In this document: piece by piece, positions 26,920 to 35,150 of the stretch
Layout of the letters: each line of letters starts with the position of its first letter
How positions within the stretch are numbered: the stretch's first letter is position 1
Source: RUG572 sp964386385
GTDB taxonomy: Bacteria > Verrucomicrobiota > Kiritimatiellia > RFP12 > UBA1067
Reading direction: 5' to 3'
Length of the DNA: 64,000 bases
Assembly (NCBI GenBank): GCA_964386385.1
Contig: CAYLRN010000001.1
Span: 124,001 to 188,000 of the forward strand
The notes under the pieces: generated by a model
What the model was told of the DNA's origin: nothing
The model's database searches: none
What the model saw: only the letters and a program-made list of their open reading frames with translations
Made by a program: the position numbers and the translations under genes

Positions 26920-27651
26920 TCAGAAGGAGGTGAGACGCGGTGAAAGCGCCGTTGCGCGGCCGGCGAACGCGGCGCGAAGGGATGAGACGGAAAAGGAATC
27001 CAGCGGGGCGTCAGTCCAGACGCGCGCGACGTCGTCCAGGTTGTGGGAGTCGGAGGAGCGGGTGGCGGCTAATCCGCCAACGCGCGGCAGCCAGGCGGCG
27101 GCGTCCGCCGTTCGCGAAAGCTCCACCGCGTCGAAGACGCCGCCCTCCGGCAGCATTCCCAGCTGGGAGAAGACGGAAAAGGCCGTCCGGTCGACGTGCG
27201 CGGCGATGAAAAGGCCGCCCAGCCCATGGCAGCGCGCGGAGGCGTCAGGAATCGTCCGCCGGCAGGCCGCGGCGAGAATGCGCCATTCAAGTTCGACGAT
27301 GTCGTCGTCCCACGTCACGACCGGCTGGTCGCCGAAGGTGTCCGGATCGTTCACGCGCCGCGGGAGCGCGGCATAGACCCACTCGGTCATCTGCATAGCC
27401 TGTTCGGGCGTGTCGAAGATGGCGAGGCAGTGGACTTCCTCGGCGGTGCACACCTCAAGTCCACACAGACACCCCACGCCCGCCCTTCGCGCGCACTCCG
27501 CCACGGCCTCGCAGTTGCGGGCGCTCTGGTGGTCAGTCAGCGCGAAGCCGTCCAGTCCCGCCGCCTTGACGCGGGCGACTATTTGCGACGGCGACATTTC
27601 AAGGCTCGCGCACGGCGAAAGGCATGAATGGACGTGGAGGTCGAAGCGCAT
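26920..27651 (-). CDS. PHP-domain metal-dependent phosphoesterase
   Basis: A 243-residue PHP protein. Metal-binding motif 1 is MRFDLHVHSCLSPC (His6, His8), motif 2 GFALTDHQSARN, motif 3 GLEVCTAEEVHCLAIF, a His in FIAAHVDRT and the last motif RSSDSHNLDDV. All expected PHP ligands are present, so it is likely active on a phosphoester (polymerase-type PHP or histidinol-phosphatase fold); the substrate is unknown. It is flanked at 3 and 10 nt by DRTGG and HATPase genes of the regulatory cluster. Confidence 0.9.
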   Translation of the reverse strand: MRFDLHVHSCLSPCASLEMSPSQIVARVKAAGLDGFALTDHQSARNCEAVAECARRAGVGCLCGLEVCTAEEVHCLAIFDTPEQAMQMTEWVYAALPRRVNDPDTFGDQPVVTWDDDIVELEWRILAAACRRTIPDASARCHGLGGLFIAAHVDRTAFSVFSQLGMLPEGGVFDAVELSRTADAAAWLPRVGGLAATRSSDSHNLDDVARVWTDAPLDSFSVSSLRAAFAGRATALSPRLTSF

Positions 27652-27654
27652 CGC

Positions 27655-27990
27655 TCAATGCTCCGCCGGCGGAAGGTCCTTCAGCGCAAGCGCCGCGGCG
27701 TACTGCGAAAGCGGCGTGACGACGATTCCCACGCCCTCGCGCGCGGCGGCCTCCGCCATGTCGGGCGGAACGGGGCGCGAATGGCAGAGGACTATGGCGG
27801 AGCATCCGACGAGTGTGCACACGGCGATCGTGTTGACGTGGTTCTGGATCGTCACGAGTGCGCAACCCTCGCCGGCGTGTCCCATCACATCGCTGAGGAG
27901 GTCGCCGACGTACACTCCGTCCGCCGAGGCGTCCGGCGCCTGGACGACCGTTTCGCCGCCGACCCTTGCGCGGATTTCGTCAAGCGTCAT
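27655..27990 (-). CDS. DRTGG-domain protein
   Basis: A 111-residue stand-alone DRTGG-type domain. It begins MTLDEIRARVGGETVVQA and contains YVGDLLSDVMGHAGEG, ALVTIQNHVNTIAVCTLVG and IVVTPLSQYAAALAL. The domain is related to the regulatory half of phosphotransacetylases and HPr-kinase-like proteins and is thought to sense a ligand. The ATG overlaps the stop of the CBS-HATPase gene (ATGA). It is paralogous to the DRTGG gene at 29030-29377; both share the D.LLSD/NDLMSDV and TPLS.Y/SPLSKYE features. Confidence 0.85.
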   Translation of the reverse strand: MTLDEIRARVGGETVVQAPDASADGVYVGDLLSDVMGHAGEGCALVTIQNHVNTIAVCTLVGCSAIVLCHSRPVPPDMAEAAAREGVGIVVTPLSQYAAALALKDLPPAEH

Positions 27991-29030
27991 GGACTGTCCC
28001 CCTTCGCGGCTTCGGCGGACGGCGCGGCGACGCCGCCGAGGCCAAGGTCCATCTCGCACTTCACCTTCGTGAAGCGGCCGACCTCGCTCTGTATCTCGAA
28101 TCTGTCGGACACTCGCCTGGAGTTGGACAGCCCCATGCCGGCGCCGAATCCCAGCGACCGGATCCAGTCGTTGGCGGTGGACGTGCCGTCGCGCATCGCC
28201 CATTCTATGTCCGGGATTCCAGGTCCGCGGTCCTTCGCGGTGACGGTGATCGTGTCGTCCGAGATGAGAAGCGTCAGGACGCCGCCGTGGGAATGGATGC
28301 AGATGTTTATCTCAAGTTCGTACGCCGCCACGGCGACACGGCGGACAATCGAGCGGTCGACCTTGCGGGCGCGGAGAATCTGCTTGATGTCGTTCGCGGC
28401 GTGTCCGGCGCGGGAGAGGTCGTTGTGCACGACCGCCCATTCGCGGCGGAAGTAGTTAACGTCGAAGCTGCGCTCTGCAGTCCCCCCCCGTCCCCGCGAC
28501 GTCTTGCGCTCAAGTTTCCTTATCTCCACCGACAGTTCGTAGAGGAGGGCTCGCATCACGTCGCGCTGCGATACGACGCCTACAAGCTTCCGCGTGGCGT
28601 CGAGGACCGGGAAGCGTCCGTACGTGTAGTTGTTGAAGTAGCGCAGGGCGAAGGCGAGCGGCATCGCGGCCTCGAGGACGACGAGGTTCGTGGCCATGTG
28701 CTCCTCGCAGCGGTCTTCAATCCAGCCATTGTCCAGCGCCACCACGATGTCGTTGACCGACACGATTCCGTAGAGGCGGCCGTCCTCCGCCACGGGGACG
28801 CCGGAGATGTGGTTGTCGCGCATTATGTCCTGCGCGTCGCGCATCGTGCCGGAGCGCGGAATCGTGACAATCTTCCGCTTCATCACGTCGCGGACCTTGA
28901 AGCGCTGCAGCAGCTCCATGATCACGACGCTTGAATCGCCTCCGAGAGCCTTCGCGTCGAGCGGCGTCTTGGCGAGTATTTCGTCGTCGTTCGCCGTCTG
29001 CCCCTTGAGAATGGTGGGCGCGTAGTCCAT
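27987..29030 (-). CDS. CBS-pair plus anti-sigma-type HATPase regulator
   Basis: A 347-residue protein starting at the ATG in a TGATG junction with the preceding DRTGG gene. Residues about 40-165 form two CBS domains: VRDVMKRKIVTIPRSGTM, ISGVPVAEDGRLYGIVSVND, YGRFPVLDATRKLVGVVSQR. Residues about 200-320 form an RsbW-like HATPase: N-box VAAYELEINICIHSHGG, G1 TAKDRGPGIPDIEWAM, G2 GFGAGMGLSNSRRVSD. CBS pairs usually bind adenosyl ligands, so energy state may be the input. In anaerobes this gene type lies with PHP/DRTGG genes in hydrogenase clusters, where a role as regulator or protein kinase is suspected. Confidence 0.9.
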   Translation of the reverse strand: MDYAPTILKGQTANDDEILAKTPLDAKALGGDSSVVIMELLQRFKVRDVMKRKIVTIPRSGTMRDAQDIMRDNHISGVPVAEDGRLYGIVSVNDIVVALDNGWIEDRCEEHMATNLVVLEAAMPLAFALRYFNNYTYGRFPVLDATRKLVGVVSQRDVMRALLYELSVEIRKLERKTSRGRGGTAERSFDVNYFRREWAVVHNDLSRAGHAANDIKQILRARKVDRSIVRRVAVAAYELEINICIHSHGGVLTLLISDDTITVTAKDRGPGIPDIEWAMRDGTSTANDWIRSLGFGAGMGLSNSRRVSDRFEIQSEVGRFTKVKCEMDLGLGGVAAPSAEAAKGDSP

Positions 29031-29377
29031 CAGCCCCTCTTTTCGGCCTCGATGGCGTCGTGCAGGCGCACACACGCCTCGTACTTCGAAAGCGGAGAGG
29101 AGACGAGCGGGACGGCGAGCTCGTTCGCCACCTTGAGCATCGTCTCGGAAAGCGGCTTCGCGTTGTGCACGACGACGCCCATCGCGCCGACGATGTGCGC
29201 CGTGCGGATGGCCTGGTCGCTCGCAAGGGACGTCAGAAGGAGGATGTCGTCCGAATCGTCCAGAAGCACGTCGCTCATCAGGTCGTTCGCCACGACGGCG
29301 CCGACCGCGCGCGGGCTATGCTCGTCGCCGGCAACCAGTTTTCCGTCAAGCGTCTTCACCACGTCTGCTATCGTCAT
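29030..29377 (-). CDS. DRTGG-domain protein, first gene of regulatory cluster
   Basis: A 115-residue DRTGG-type protein beginning MTIADVVKTLDGKLVAG. It contains GAVVANDLMSDVLLDDSDD, LLLTSLASDQAIRTAHIVG and PLVSSPLSKYEACVRLHD, the typical ligand-binding alpha/beta module. SD-like GAAAGGCGGG precedes the start, and a sigma70-type promoter lies 43-71 nt upstream. It is followed by CBS-HATPase (1-nt overlap), a second DRTGG, PHP and HATPase genes, all on the minus strand and nearly contiguous, so they form one operon. Confidence 0.87.
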   Translation of the reverse strand: MTIADVVKTLDGKLVAGDEHSPRAVGAVVANDLMSDVLLDDSDDILLLTSLASDQAIRTAHIVGAMGVVVHNAKPLSETMLKVANELAVPLVSSPLSKYEACVRLHDAIEAEKRG

Positions 29378-29419
29378 TTTCAGTCCCGCCTTTCAAGTTT
29401 AGGAACTCGCTACGACGCG

Positions 29420-29448
29420 ATTATCTCAAAACGGACACGATTAGACAA
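29420..29448 (-). promoter_or_regulatory. Sigma70-like promoter of the DRTGG/CBS/PHP/HATPase operon
   Basis: Minus strand -35 TTGTCT (29448-29443), a 17-nt spacer, and -10 GATAAT (29425-29420). This is the best-spaced -35/-10 pair in the window and lies just before the first gene of the cluster. Confidence 0.6.
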
Positions 29449-29477
29449 GCGCAACATGACGCCCGCCCGGCCCGCCT

Positions 29478-32093
29478 TCAGAGTTCCAGCGAACTCGGGG
29501 CGGAGACTTCGAAGACGACCTTTTCTCCCTCGCGTCCGAAGTACCCGCCGTAGCCGAAGTCCACGTGCACGACCTCCTGCGGGTCGAATCGCGCCCCGAA
29601 ACCCTTGGCGCGGTGGGCGGAGAAGGCGTTGAACGCCACCGTCACCTCCGCCTCGCCCTTCTCGGAAAGCGAGACGTCGCCGCGCGCGTACCAGAGGGTG
29701 CCGTCCCGCGTCTGCATGAAGATGCCGCATATGGCCTGCCCGCCCGTCGAGGCGGGGACGCGCACGGAGAAGCCGACGCCCTTGGACTGCGCGGAGAACG
29801 GCGACCCTGCGTAGTGGCGCTGGAGGAAGGCGAACGTGTCCACGGCGCCCTTCTTAAGCGTCGTCTCCACGCGCTGCCAGCCGTCCGCAAGCGCCATCGC
29901 CGCGCCGTCGACGTACGTTCCCTTGCTGAGGCAGACGCTCTTCGGAACGGAGGCAAGCGGCACGAGGTGCGGCTTGAAGTCCAGCCCGGAGCCGGAGGCG
30001 AGACGCCCTTTCACGGGCGCCGGCGTGGTCAGCAGCATCCCGCCATACGGCGGAAGCTCAAGCGGGACCGCCGCGCCGTCCGCCGTGGACGAAAGGCCGA
30101 CGCGCGGATTCCACATCGTGACGGCGGGAGCGCCGGCAAGCGCCACGGCTCCGGCCCAGTTCGTCCCAGTGTCGTTCATCACGAAGAAGACGTCCCCCTG
30201 GGCAGTGCGGCGATGCGCGGTGCGCAGGGCGTCCGCGTCGCCCTTCACAAGACGCAGCGCGGGCAGATGCCTGGAGTCGAGAAAGTCGCCGAGAAGGCCA
30301 GCCTGCGGCCCCGGCAGGAACGCCCACTTCGCCGCGATGCGCTTGACCTCCGCGTCGGGGAAGGCCGTAGTCGAGTTGACAGTCCGGTCGCCCACGGCAA
30401 GGACGAATCCGCCGGCGGCGGCGAACGCCTCCAGCCTGCGGGCGGCCTCGGCCGGAAGCGTGGTCACGCCAGGAAGGACGACGGTCTTCCAGCGAAGCGC
30501 GCCATGCACCAGCTCTCCGCCCTCCACCTTCGCGGAGGCGATCGAATCCGCGTCGACGAACATGAACGAACGGCCGGAGTTGAAGAGCGTCGATCCCACC
30601 GCCGAAACGAACCCGGCCGTCCGCTGCGCGGCGCGTCCGCCACTGTAGCGAAGACGCGGCTCGAAGCCGACCTGCAGGGAGTCGGCGGGGTAGAGGACGG
30701 CAATCTCCGCCGCAGTCTGGCCCTCGGACATGAACGTGATCGTCCGGCCGATTTCCTCGTTTATCGCCCGCTTCTCCGCGACGGAAAACGGATGCCAGCG
30801 GTAGTAGCTGGTGAACGTGTTCACGCCGCCCCATATCTGGCGATTGAGCGAGCCGACGATTTCGCGGACGCCCACCTGGTAGACCGGCCGCTTGTCGTCC
30901 TTTCTGCGGTACTTCTGCGCATGGTCGCTCGCCTCGCTCATCACGTAGCGCGAACCGTTGAGCTCTCCCGCGCTGCCGACGAGAAGCGGCGTGATCCACG
31001 GCACGGCGGAAGGGATGCTGGTGAGGATGTCGCAGCTCGGCGCGGAAAGGGCGCGAAGGACCTTGAAGAAGTCGCCGTAGAGCGAGACGTGTCCGACAAG
31101 GCTCTCCTCGCTCAGGAGATGCCCGCCGGAGAGGATGCCGTTCGCCGTCGCCCAGCGCGTGAGCTGGCCGGTGTAGTTGTGCGCCACGCGGTCGCCCACC
31201 ATCGACCAGAAGCGGTGGCGCTTTTCGGCGACGGCCCCCGCCGGATCGCCTGCGAGGAGGTCCGGCACGTCCTCCACGAGAGGCCGGCCGGCCGCTTCGC
31301 GGTAGGCGGAGAGAAGTTCGTCGCTGACCGGCAGGCAGTAGTACGGCATCGGCTTCATCCAGCACGTCATGAGCGACGGCTCGTCCGTGAAGGTGGACGT
31401 GAAGTACTTCAGGGCGGGGCCGAGTTCGCGCTTGTAGGCGTCGTGCGTGAGCTCGATGAAGCGGGCCGTCGGCTCGGCCATGAGCAGGTTCGGATATGGC
31501 GCCTTGTAGCTGAAGGAGACGGAGATGTGCGTGCCCTCGTTGATGAAGTCGTCGGTGACGACGTAGACGGTCTGCGTCCTGCCGTCCGCCGACTTGCGGC
31601 GCAGCGTCGCGATGGGCTTTCCGGGCGGCGGCGGCGGCAGCGCCGCGCTGTCCGCCGGCACGTTCGTGACGGCGACGAGATACGCGCGCGCCTGCCATTC
31701 GGGATGGCCTTCGAGCGTCTTACCGCCGGCCGCGGCGCTTGGGTAGCCCTTCTCGTCGTAGAGCCAGAGGCTCATGCCCATAGAATGGGCCTTTTCGACC
31801 GTGTGGCGAAGCGTCTTCCAGGCGGCGGGATCGTCTAGGTAGTTGCTGAAGTTCACGTTCCCGGCGAAACCGCCGAAGCCGCTGTCCTTCAGACGTTCCA
31901 TCTCGGCGTCGGCCTTCGCGCAGTCGTTCGGACGCCCGTGGGCAATCGGCAGGATGCGGGCGGAGGCGGGCGGATTCGCGAAGCGCTCCGCTCGCGACGC
32001 CGTCTCCGGCGCGTACACGACATCTGCGGCGGCGGCGGAAAGACAGAACAGCGCCGTCAGCGCAACGACGTTCATCTCGGCATTCATCTTCAT
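29478..32093 (-). CDS. Secreted GH106-like glycoside hydrolase
   Basis: An 871-residue protein with a short signal peptide (MKMNAEMNVVALTALFCLSA). After residue 35 it follows the GH106-type TIM-barrel pattern: RFANPPASARILPI, AEMERLKDSGFGGF, HSMGMSLWLYDEKGYPS with AAGG, FTSTFTDEPSLM (candidate acidic catalytic residues), GHLLSEESLVGH and SRYVMSEASDH. The second half resembles the glutamine-amidotransferase-like and beta-sandwich domains of such enzymes. Rhamnosidase or a related debranching activity is the inference; it is diverged from the GH106 protein at the left edge. Psd lies just upstream. Confidence 0.82.
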   Translation of the reverse strand: MKMNAEMNVVALTALFCLSAAAADVVYAPETASRAERFANPPASARILPIAHGRPNDCAKADAEMERLKDSGFGGFAGNVNFSNYLDDPAAWKTLRHTVEKAHSMGMSLWLYDEKGYPSAAAGGKTLEGHPEWQARAYLVAVTNVPADSAALPPPPPGKPIATLRRKSADGRTQTVYVVTDDFINEGTHISVSFSYKAPYPNLLMAEPTARFIELTHDAYKRELGPALKYFTSTFTDEPSLMTCWMKPMPYYCLPVSDELLSAYREAAGRPLVEDVPDLLAGDPAGAVAEKRHRFWSMVGDRVAHNYTGQLTRWATANGILSGGHLLSEESLVGHVSLYGDFFKVLRALSAPSCDILTSIPSAVPWITPLLVGSAGELNGSRYVMSEASDHAQKYRRKDDKRPVYQVGVREIVGSLNRQIWGGVNTFTSYYRWHPFSVAEKRAINEEIGRTITFMSEGQTAAEIAVLYPADSLQVGFEPRLRYSGGRAAQRTAGFVSAVGSTLFNSGRSFMFVDADSIASAKVEGGELVHGALRWKTVVLPGVTTLPAEAARRLEAFAAAGGFVLAVGDRTVNSTTAFPDAEVKRIAAKWAFLPGPQAGLLGDFLDSRHLPALRLVKGDADALRTAHRRTAQGDVFFVMNDTGTNWAGAVALAGAPAVTMWNPRVGLSSTADGAAVPLELPPYGGMLLTTPAPVKGRLASGSGLDFKPHLVPLASVPKSVCLSKGTYVDGAAMALADGWQRVETTLKKGAVDTFAFLQRHYAGSPFSAQSKGVGFSVRVPASTGGQAICGIFMQTRDGTLWYARGDVSLSEKGEAEVTVAFNAFSAHRAKGFGARFDPQEVVHVDFGYGGYFGREGEKVVFEVSAPSSLEL

Positions 32094-32129
32094 GCAATCC
32101 CCCTGTGGTTAGTTTCGTTTTGTGGAAAG

Positions 32130-33029
32130 TCATGCGCGCGCGACGGCGATCCGTTCGCGGCATAAGACGCGCGTCTCCATTCCGCGCGCGGAATTCTCGA
32201 CGAGGTCGCGGTCGTACTCCAGCGCGCCGGCGCGCGTCGCCATCACGACCGTCGAACCCCCGAACTTGAAGTAGCCCTTCTCGTCGCCCTTCGAGTGCTC
32301 GGCGCCGGAGAACGTCTGGACGATCGTGCCGACGCCGAATGCGCCCACGTCCACCAGCCAGAGGCGTCCGAACGCGGCCTCGCACCTGACGATCTGGCGC
32401 TCGTTGTCCGCATACACGTCCGGACAGCGCATCAGCGCGATCGGGTTGACGGAATGGTATTTCCCCGGAATCACCCTGGTCTCCCCTTCCGTCCGGCAGT
32501 CGCACGGAAAGTGGAAGCGGTGGTAGTCGACCGGGGCCAGGCGGAATACGGCGACGTCGAAGCGGCCGGCCGGGACGTCCTCCGCAGGCCCGCCCGCGCC
32601 GAAGACCTCGCGCAGATTCCGCGTCGCGCCCTTGAGCGGGAACGGGCGGTCCGCGTCGGCGTCAAGGTAGAGCATGAGACGTCCGTCCGCCGGGCTCGTC
32701 ACGCCGTCGCCGAGAGGGCGGACGCCGGGCTTGAGGCGGCGCGTGAAGAACTCGTTGAAGCATGAGTACTCCTCAAGCGGCTTCTCCGCCTCGTCGGCGC
32801 GGCATCCGGGGATTGAGGCCAGCGCGCGGACGTCCTTTCGCGACCTGGGCGAATCGTAGCGGCGGCCGAGGACGGCGGAGACGAATCCGGAGCCGAAGAG
32901 GACCGGCCAGAGCGTCCGGCCGAGAAGCGTCTCGTAGGCAAAGCGCAGCGCGCCGTCGCCCATGACGGACTCCGTCTCCGTCCTCCCCGTCCGACGGTCG
33001 ACGTACTGGATTGGCTTCATGGACTGCAT
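32130..33029 (-). CDS. psd: Phosphatidylserine decarboxylase
   Basis: A 299-residue PSD that makes phosphatidylethanolamine at the inner membrane. Motifs are YSCFNEFFTRRLKPGVRP near residue 87, TSPADGRLMLYLDA near 108, RLAPVDYHRFHFP near 165 and the self-cleavage site KFGGSTVVM near 255, equivalent to LGST, where the Ser becomes the pyruvoyl group. Autocleavage would leave a small alpha chain of about 40 residues. The start at 33029 is preceded by GGGGAAGG. The gene sits 19 nt from the end of the glycyl radical enzyme gene. Confidence 0.95.
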   Translation of the reverse strand: MQSMKPIQYVDRRTGRTETESVMGDGALRFAYETLLGRTLWPVLFGSGFVSAVLGRRYDSPRSRKDVRALASIPGCRADEAEKPLEEYSCFNEFFTRRLKPGVRPLGDGVTSPADGRLMLYLDADADRPFPLKGATRNLREVFGAGGPAEDVPAGRFDVAVFRLAPVDYHRFHFPCDCRTEGETRVIPGKYHSVNPIALMRCPDVYADNERQIVRCEAAFGRLWLVDVGAFGVGTIVQTFSGAEHSKGDEKGYFKFGGSTVVMATRAGALEYDRDLVENSARGMETRVLCRERIAVARA

Positions 33030-33048
33030 GGGCCTTCCCCTTCTCCGT

Positions 33049-35118
33049 TCAGACGGCCAGCTCCACGCGGCGGATCACCTGGTCCTGGAACGGCTTGTCG
33101 AGTTCCACGAAGTAGCCGCTCCAGCCCCAGACGCGGACGATGAGGTGGCGGTGGAGCTCGGGACTCCTCTGCGCGTCCAGCAGCGTCTCGCGGTTGATGG
33201 CGTTTATCTGCAGCTGGTGTCCGCCGCGGTCGACGAAGAACTTGACGAGCGAGGCCACCTTCTCTACGCCGTCCGGTTCGCGGAACGCGCTGTCGTGGAC
33301 TTCGATCGTGAGAGGTCCGCCGTTGCACACCTTTCCGAGGTCCGGCTCGGTGAACGAGCGTATGACGCTGAGGGGTCCCTTCACGGGGACGTCCAGCGAC
33401 GGCGCGTAGTTCGCGCCGAAGGGTTCGCCCTTTAGGCGGCCGCACGGCGAGGCGTTGAGCTCGTTCGCGTGCCAGAGGTAGTACATGGCCGAGCCGGTGC
33501 CGGGGCGGTAGACGCCGCCGCGGTCGTTCCGGCGGCCGGCGAGCGCGGCGGCCCAGACGTCGACGACCGCCTTGGCGATCGAATCGACCGACTCGTCCGC
33601 ATTGCCCATCTTCGGCGCGTGGCGGGCGGCGGCGAGGAGGTCGGGGCGGCCCGCGAAGTCCGTGTCGTCCATCTTCACGAGCTCCGCCATCGTGGCGAGT
33701 TTCTTCTCGAAGACGATCTCCCGCACGGCGGCGAGGGAGTCCACGGCCACGGCGATTCCCGTGCCGTGGATCCCGAAGTTGTTGTACTTCGCGCCCTTGC
33801 AGATGTCGCGCGCGCGCTCGATGCACCCGGAGGAGATGACGGAGACGAACGGCCCCGGCAGCACCTCGACGTGCGCGTACTTGCGCTGGAGCGCGTCGCA
33901 GCGCCTGGCGACCTCGCGTGAGAACTCGCCGAAGAACGCCTCGAAGGAGGGCTGCTCGCCGACGCGCATGGCGGCGTCTACGCAGGCCGGCATGGAGACG
34001 GCGTCGATGTTGTTTATGTCTAGCCCGCATCCGGGGATGATGAACTCCCAGCAGGCGGCGACGGAGTAGTCGCGCGCGTCCTCGAGCTCGTAGCCCCACT
34101 TCTGCAAGGCAGGAATCACGATGTCGTCGTTCGCGTACTGCGGGAAGCCAAGCCCGGCCTTCGTCAGCTCCGTGCCGAGAAGGTAGACGTCCTTCGGCGT
34201 GTCCTTGTCCACGCGCAGGTTGATCTTCGGGTCGACGAGCTTCAGCTCTCCGCAGGCCTTGAGGGCGAGGCGCGAAAGGAGGTTGAACGCCGGCTTGCCG
34301 TCACGGGTCTGCCCGCCGAGCATCACGCTCTGTCCGTTGTCGCCCTGCTGGACGCCGATGTAGAGGTCGCTGTCGCGGTTGCAGGCGACGAAGAACTCCT
34401 CCAGTTCCTCAAGGGCCGTCTCCTCCGTGAGCCGCCCCGCCTCGAGGTCGGCCTCAAGGTACGGAAGGAGATACTGGTCGATACGTCCGAGACCGCAGTG
34501 GTATTCGCCCTCGCACCACATCGCGTAGTGGAGAATGCGCAGCGACTGCAGCGCCTCGTGGAACGTGCGGGCGCCGCGCTCGGGGACCTGCGCCAGCGTC
34601 TCCGCCACCTTCGCCATCCCCTTCTCCGCCGCGGCCTCGCGGTAGCGGGCGACGAGACCCAGGAGGGCGCGGACGGAGCGCTTTGCGTTCTGCAGGAAGG
34701 TGAAGCCCTCGGCGTCGTTCTCCGCCCAGCAGCGGAGAATGCGCCGATCGATTTCATCCAGACGCGCGGAAAGCCCGTCGCGGATCGTCGGGCCGAAGTC
34801 GGCCGTCAGGTTGAAGACGACGCCCTTCTCGCCGAACGCCGTGCCGGCGGCCCTTCGCGCGGCCATCTCGTCGTCGGAATGGAGGTCGGGGATATGCTTC
34901 ACCGTGCGGAGAAACGCGATCGTCTCGCCGTCCATGAACGCGGGCGTTTCAGCCTTGAGCATCTCCTCCAGACCGCGCCGGGCGCGCGTGGAGTCGTCCA
35001 CGCCGTCGGCGATGAATCCGTCCAGCAGCGGCTTCCAGTCCACGTCGCGCCGGAACTTCGCCTGTTCCTTGTCGAAAGTCGCCTTAAGCAGTTTTTCAAT
35101 GCGTTCCGTCATTGCCAT
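33049..35118 (-). CDS. Cytoplasmic glycyl radical enzyme of unknown substrate (PFL-like)
   Basis: A 689-residue member of the pyruvate-formate-lyase/glycyl-radical family. It has the thiyl-radical cysteine in YSVAACWEFIIPG (Cys356, with Glu358) and the C-terminal glycyl loop LIVRVWGWSGYF (Gly665). In most members this loop is RV.GYS..F; here a Trp replaces Tyr. Other family marks are QSVMLGGQTRDG near 263-273 and GIHGTGIAVAVDSLAA. No signal peptide is present. No activase gene lies beside it; the nearest is at 56383. It shares the GG...DG and C.E layout with the exported enzyme at 57228. The substrate cannot be assigned to a known class. GGAGG lies 3 nt before this start; MTERIEK at 35112 is the better-spaced alternative. 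Confidence 0.9.
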   Translation of the reverse strand: MAMTERIEKLLKATFDKEQAKFRRDVDWKPLLDGFIADGVDDSTRARRGLEEMLKAETPAFMDGETIAFLRTVKHIPDLHSDDEMAARRAAGTAFGEKGVVFNLTADFGPTIRDGLSARLDEIDRRILRCWAENDAEGFTFLQNAKRSVRALLGLVARYREAAAEKGMAKVAETLAQVPERGARTFHEALQSLRILHYAMWCEGEYHCGLGRIDQYLLPYLEADLEAGRLTEETALEELEEFFVACNRDSDLYIGVQQGDNGQSVMLGGQTRDGKPAFNLLSRLALKACGELKLVDPKINLRVDKDTPKDVYLLGTELTKAGLGFPQYANDDIVIPALQKWGYELEDARDYSVAACWEFIIPGCGLDINNIDAVSMPACVDAAMRVGEQPSFEAFFGEFSREVARRCDALQRKYAHVEVLPGPFVSVISSGCIERARDICKGAKYNNFGIHGTGIAVAVDSLAAVREIVFEKKLATMAELVKMDDTDFAGRPDLLAAARHAPKMGNADESVDSIAKAVVDVWAAALAGRRNDRGGVYRPGTGSAMYYLWHANELNASPCGRLKGEPFGANYAPSLDVPVKGPLSVIRSFTEPDLGKVCNGGPLTIEVHDSAFREPDGVEKVASLVKFFVDRGGHQLQINAINRETLLDAQRSPELHRHLIVRVWGWSGYFVELDKPFQDQVIRRVELAV

Positions 35119-35150
35119 GTTCCTCCGTGCGGTGCGCGTTTCAGATCGAA

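Noticed and set aside
29565..31838. 757-codon plus-strand open frame opposite the GH106-like gene
   Set aside because: Shadow of a GC-rich gene; no start context or motif.
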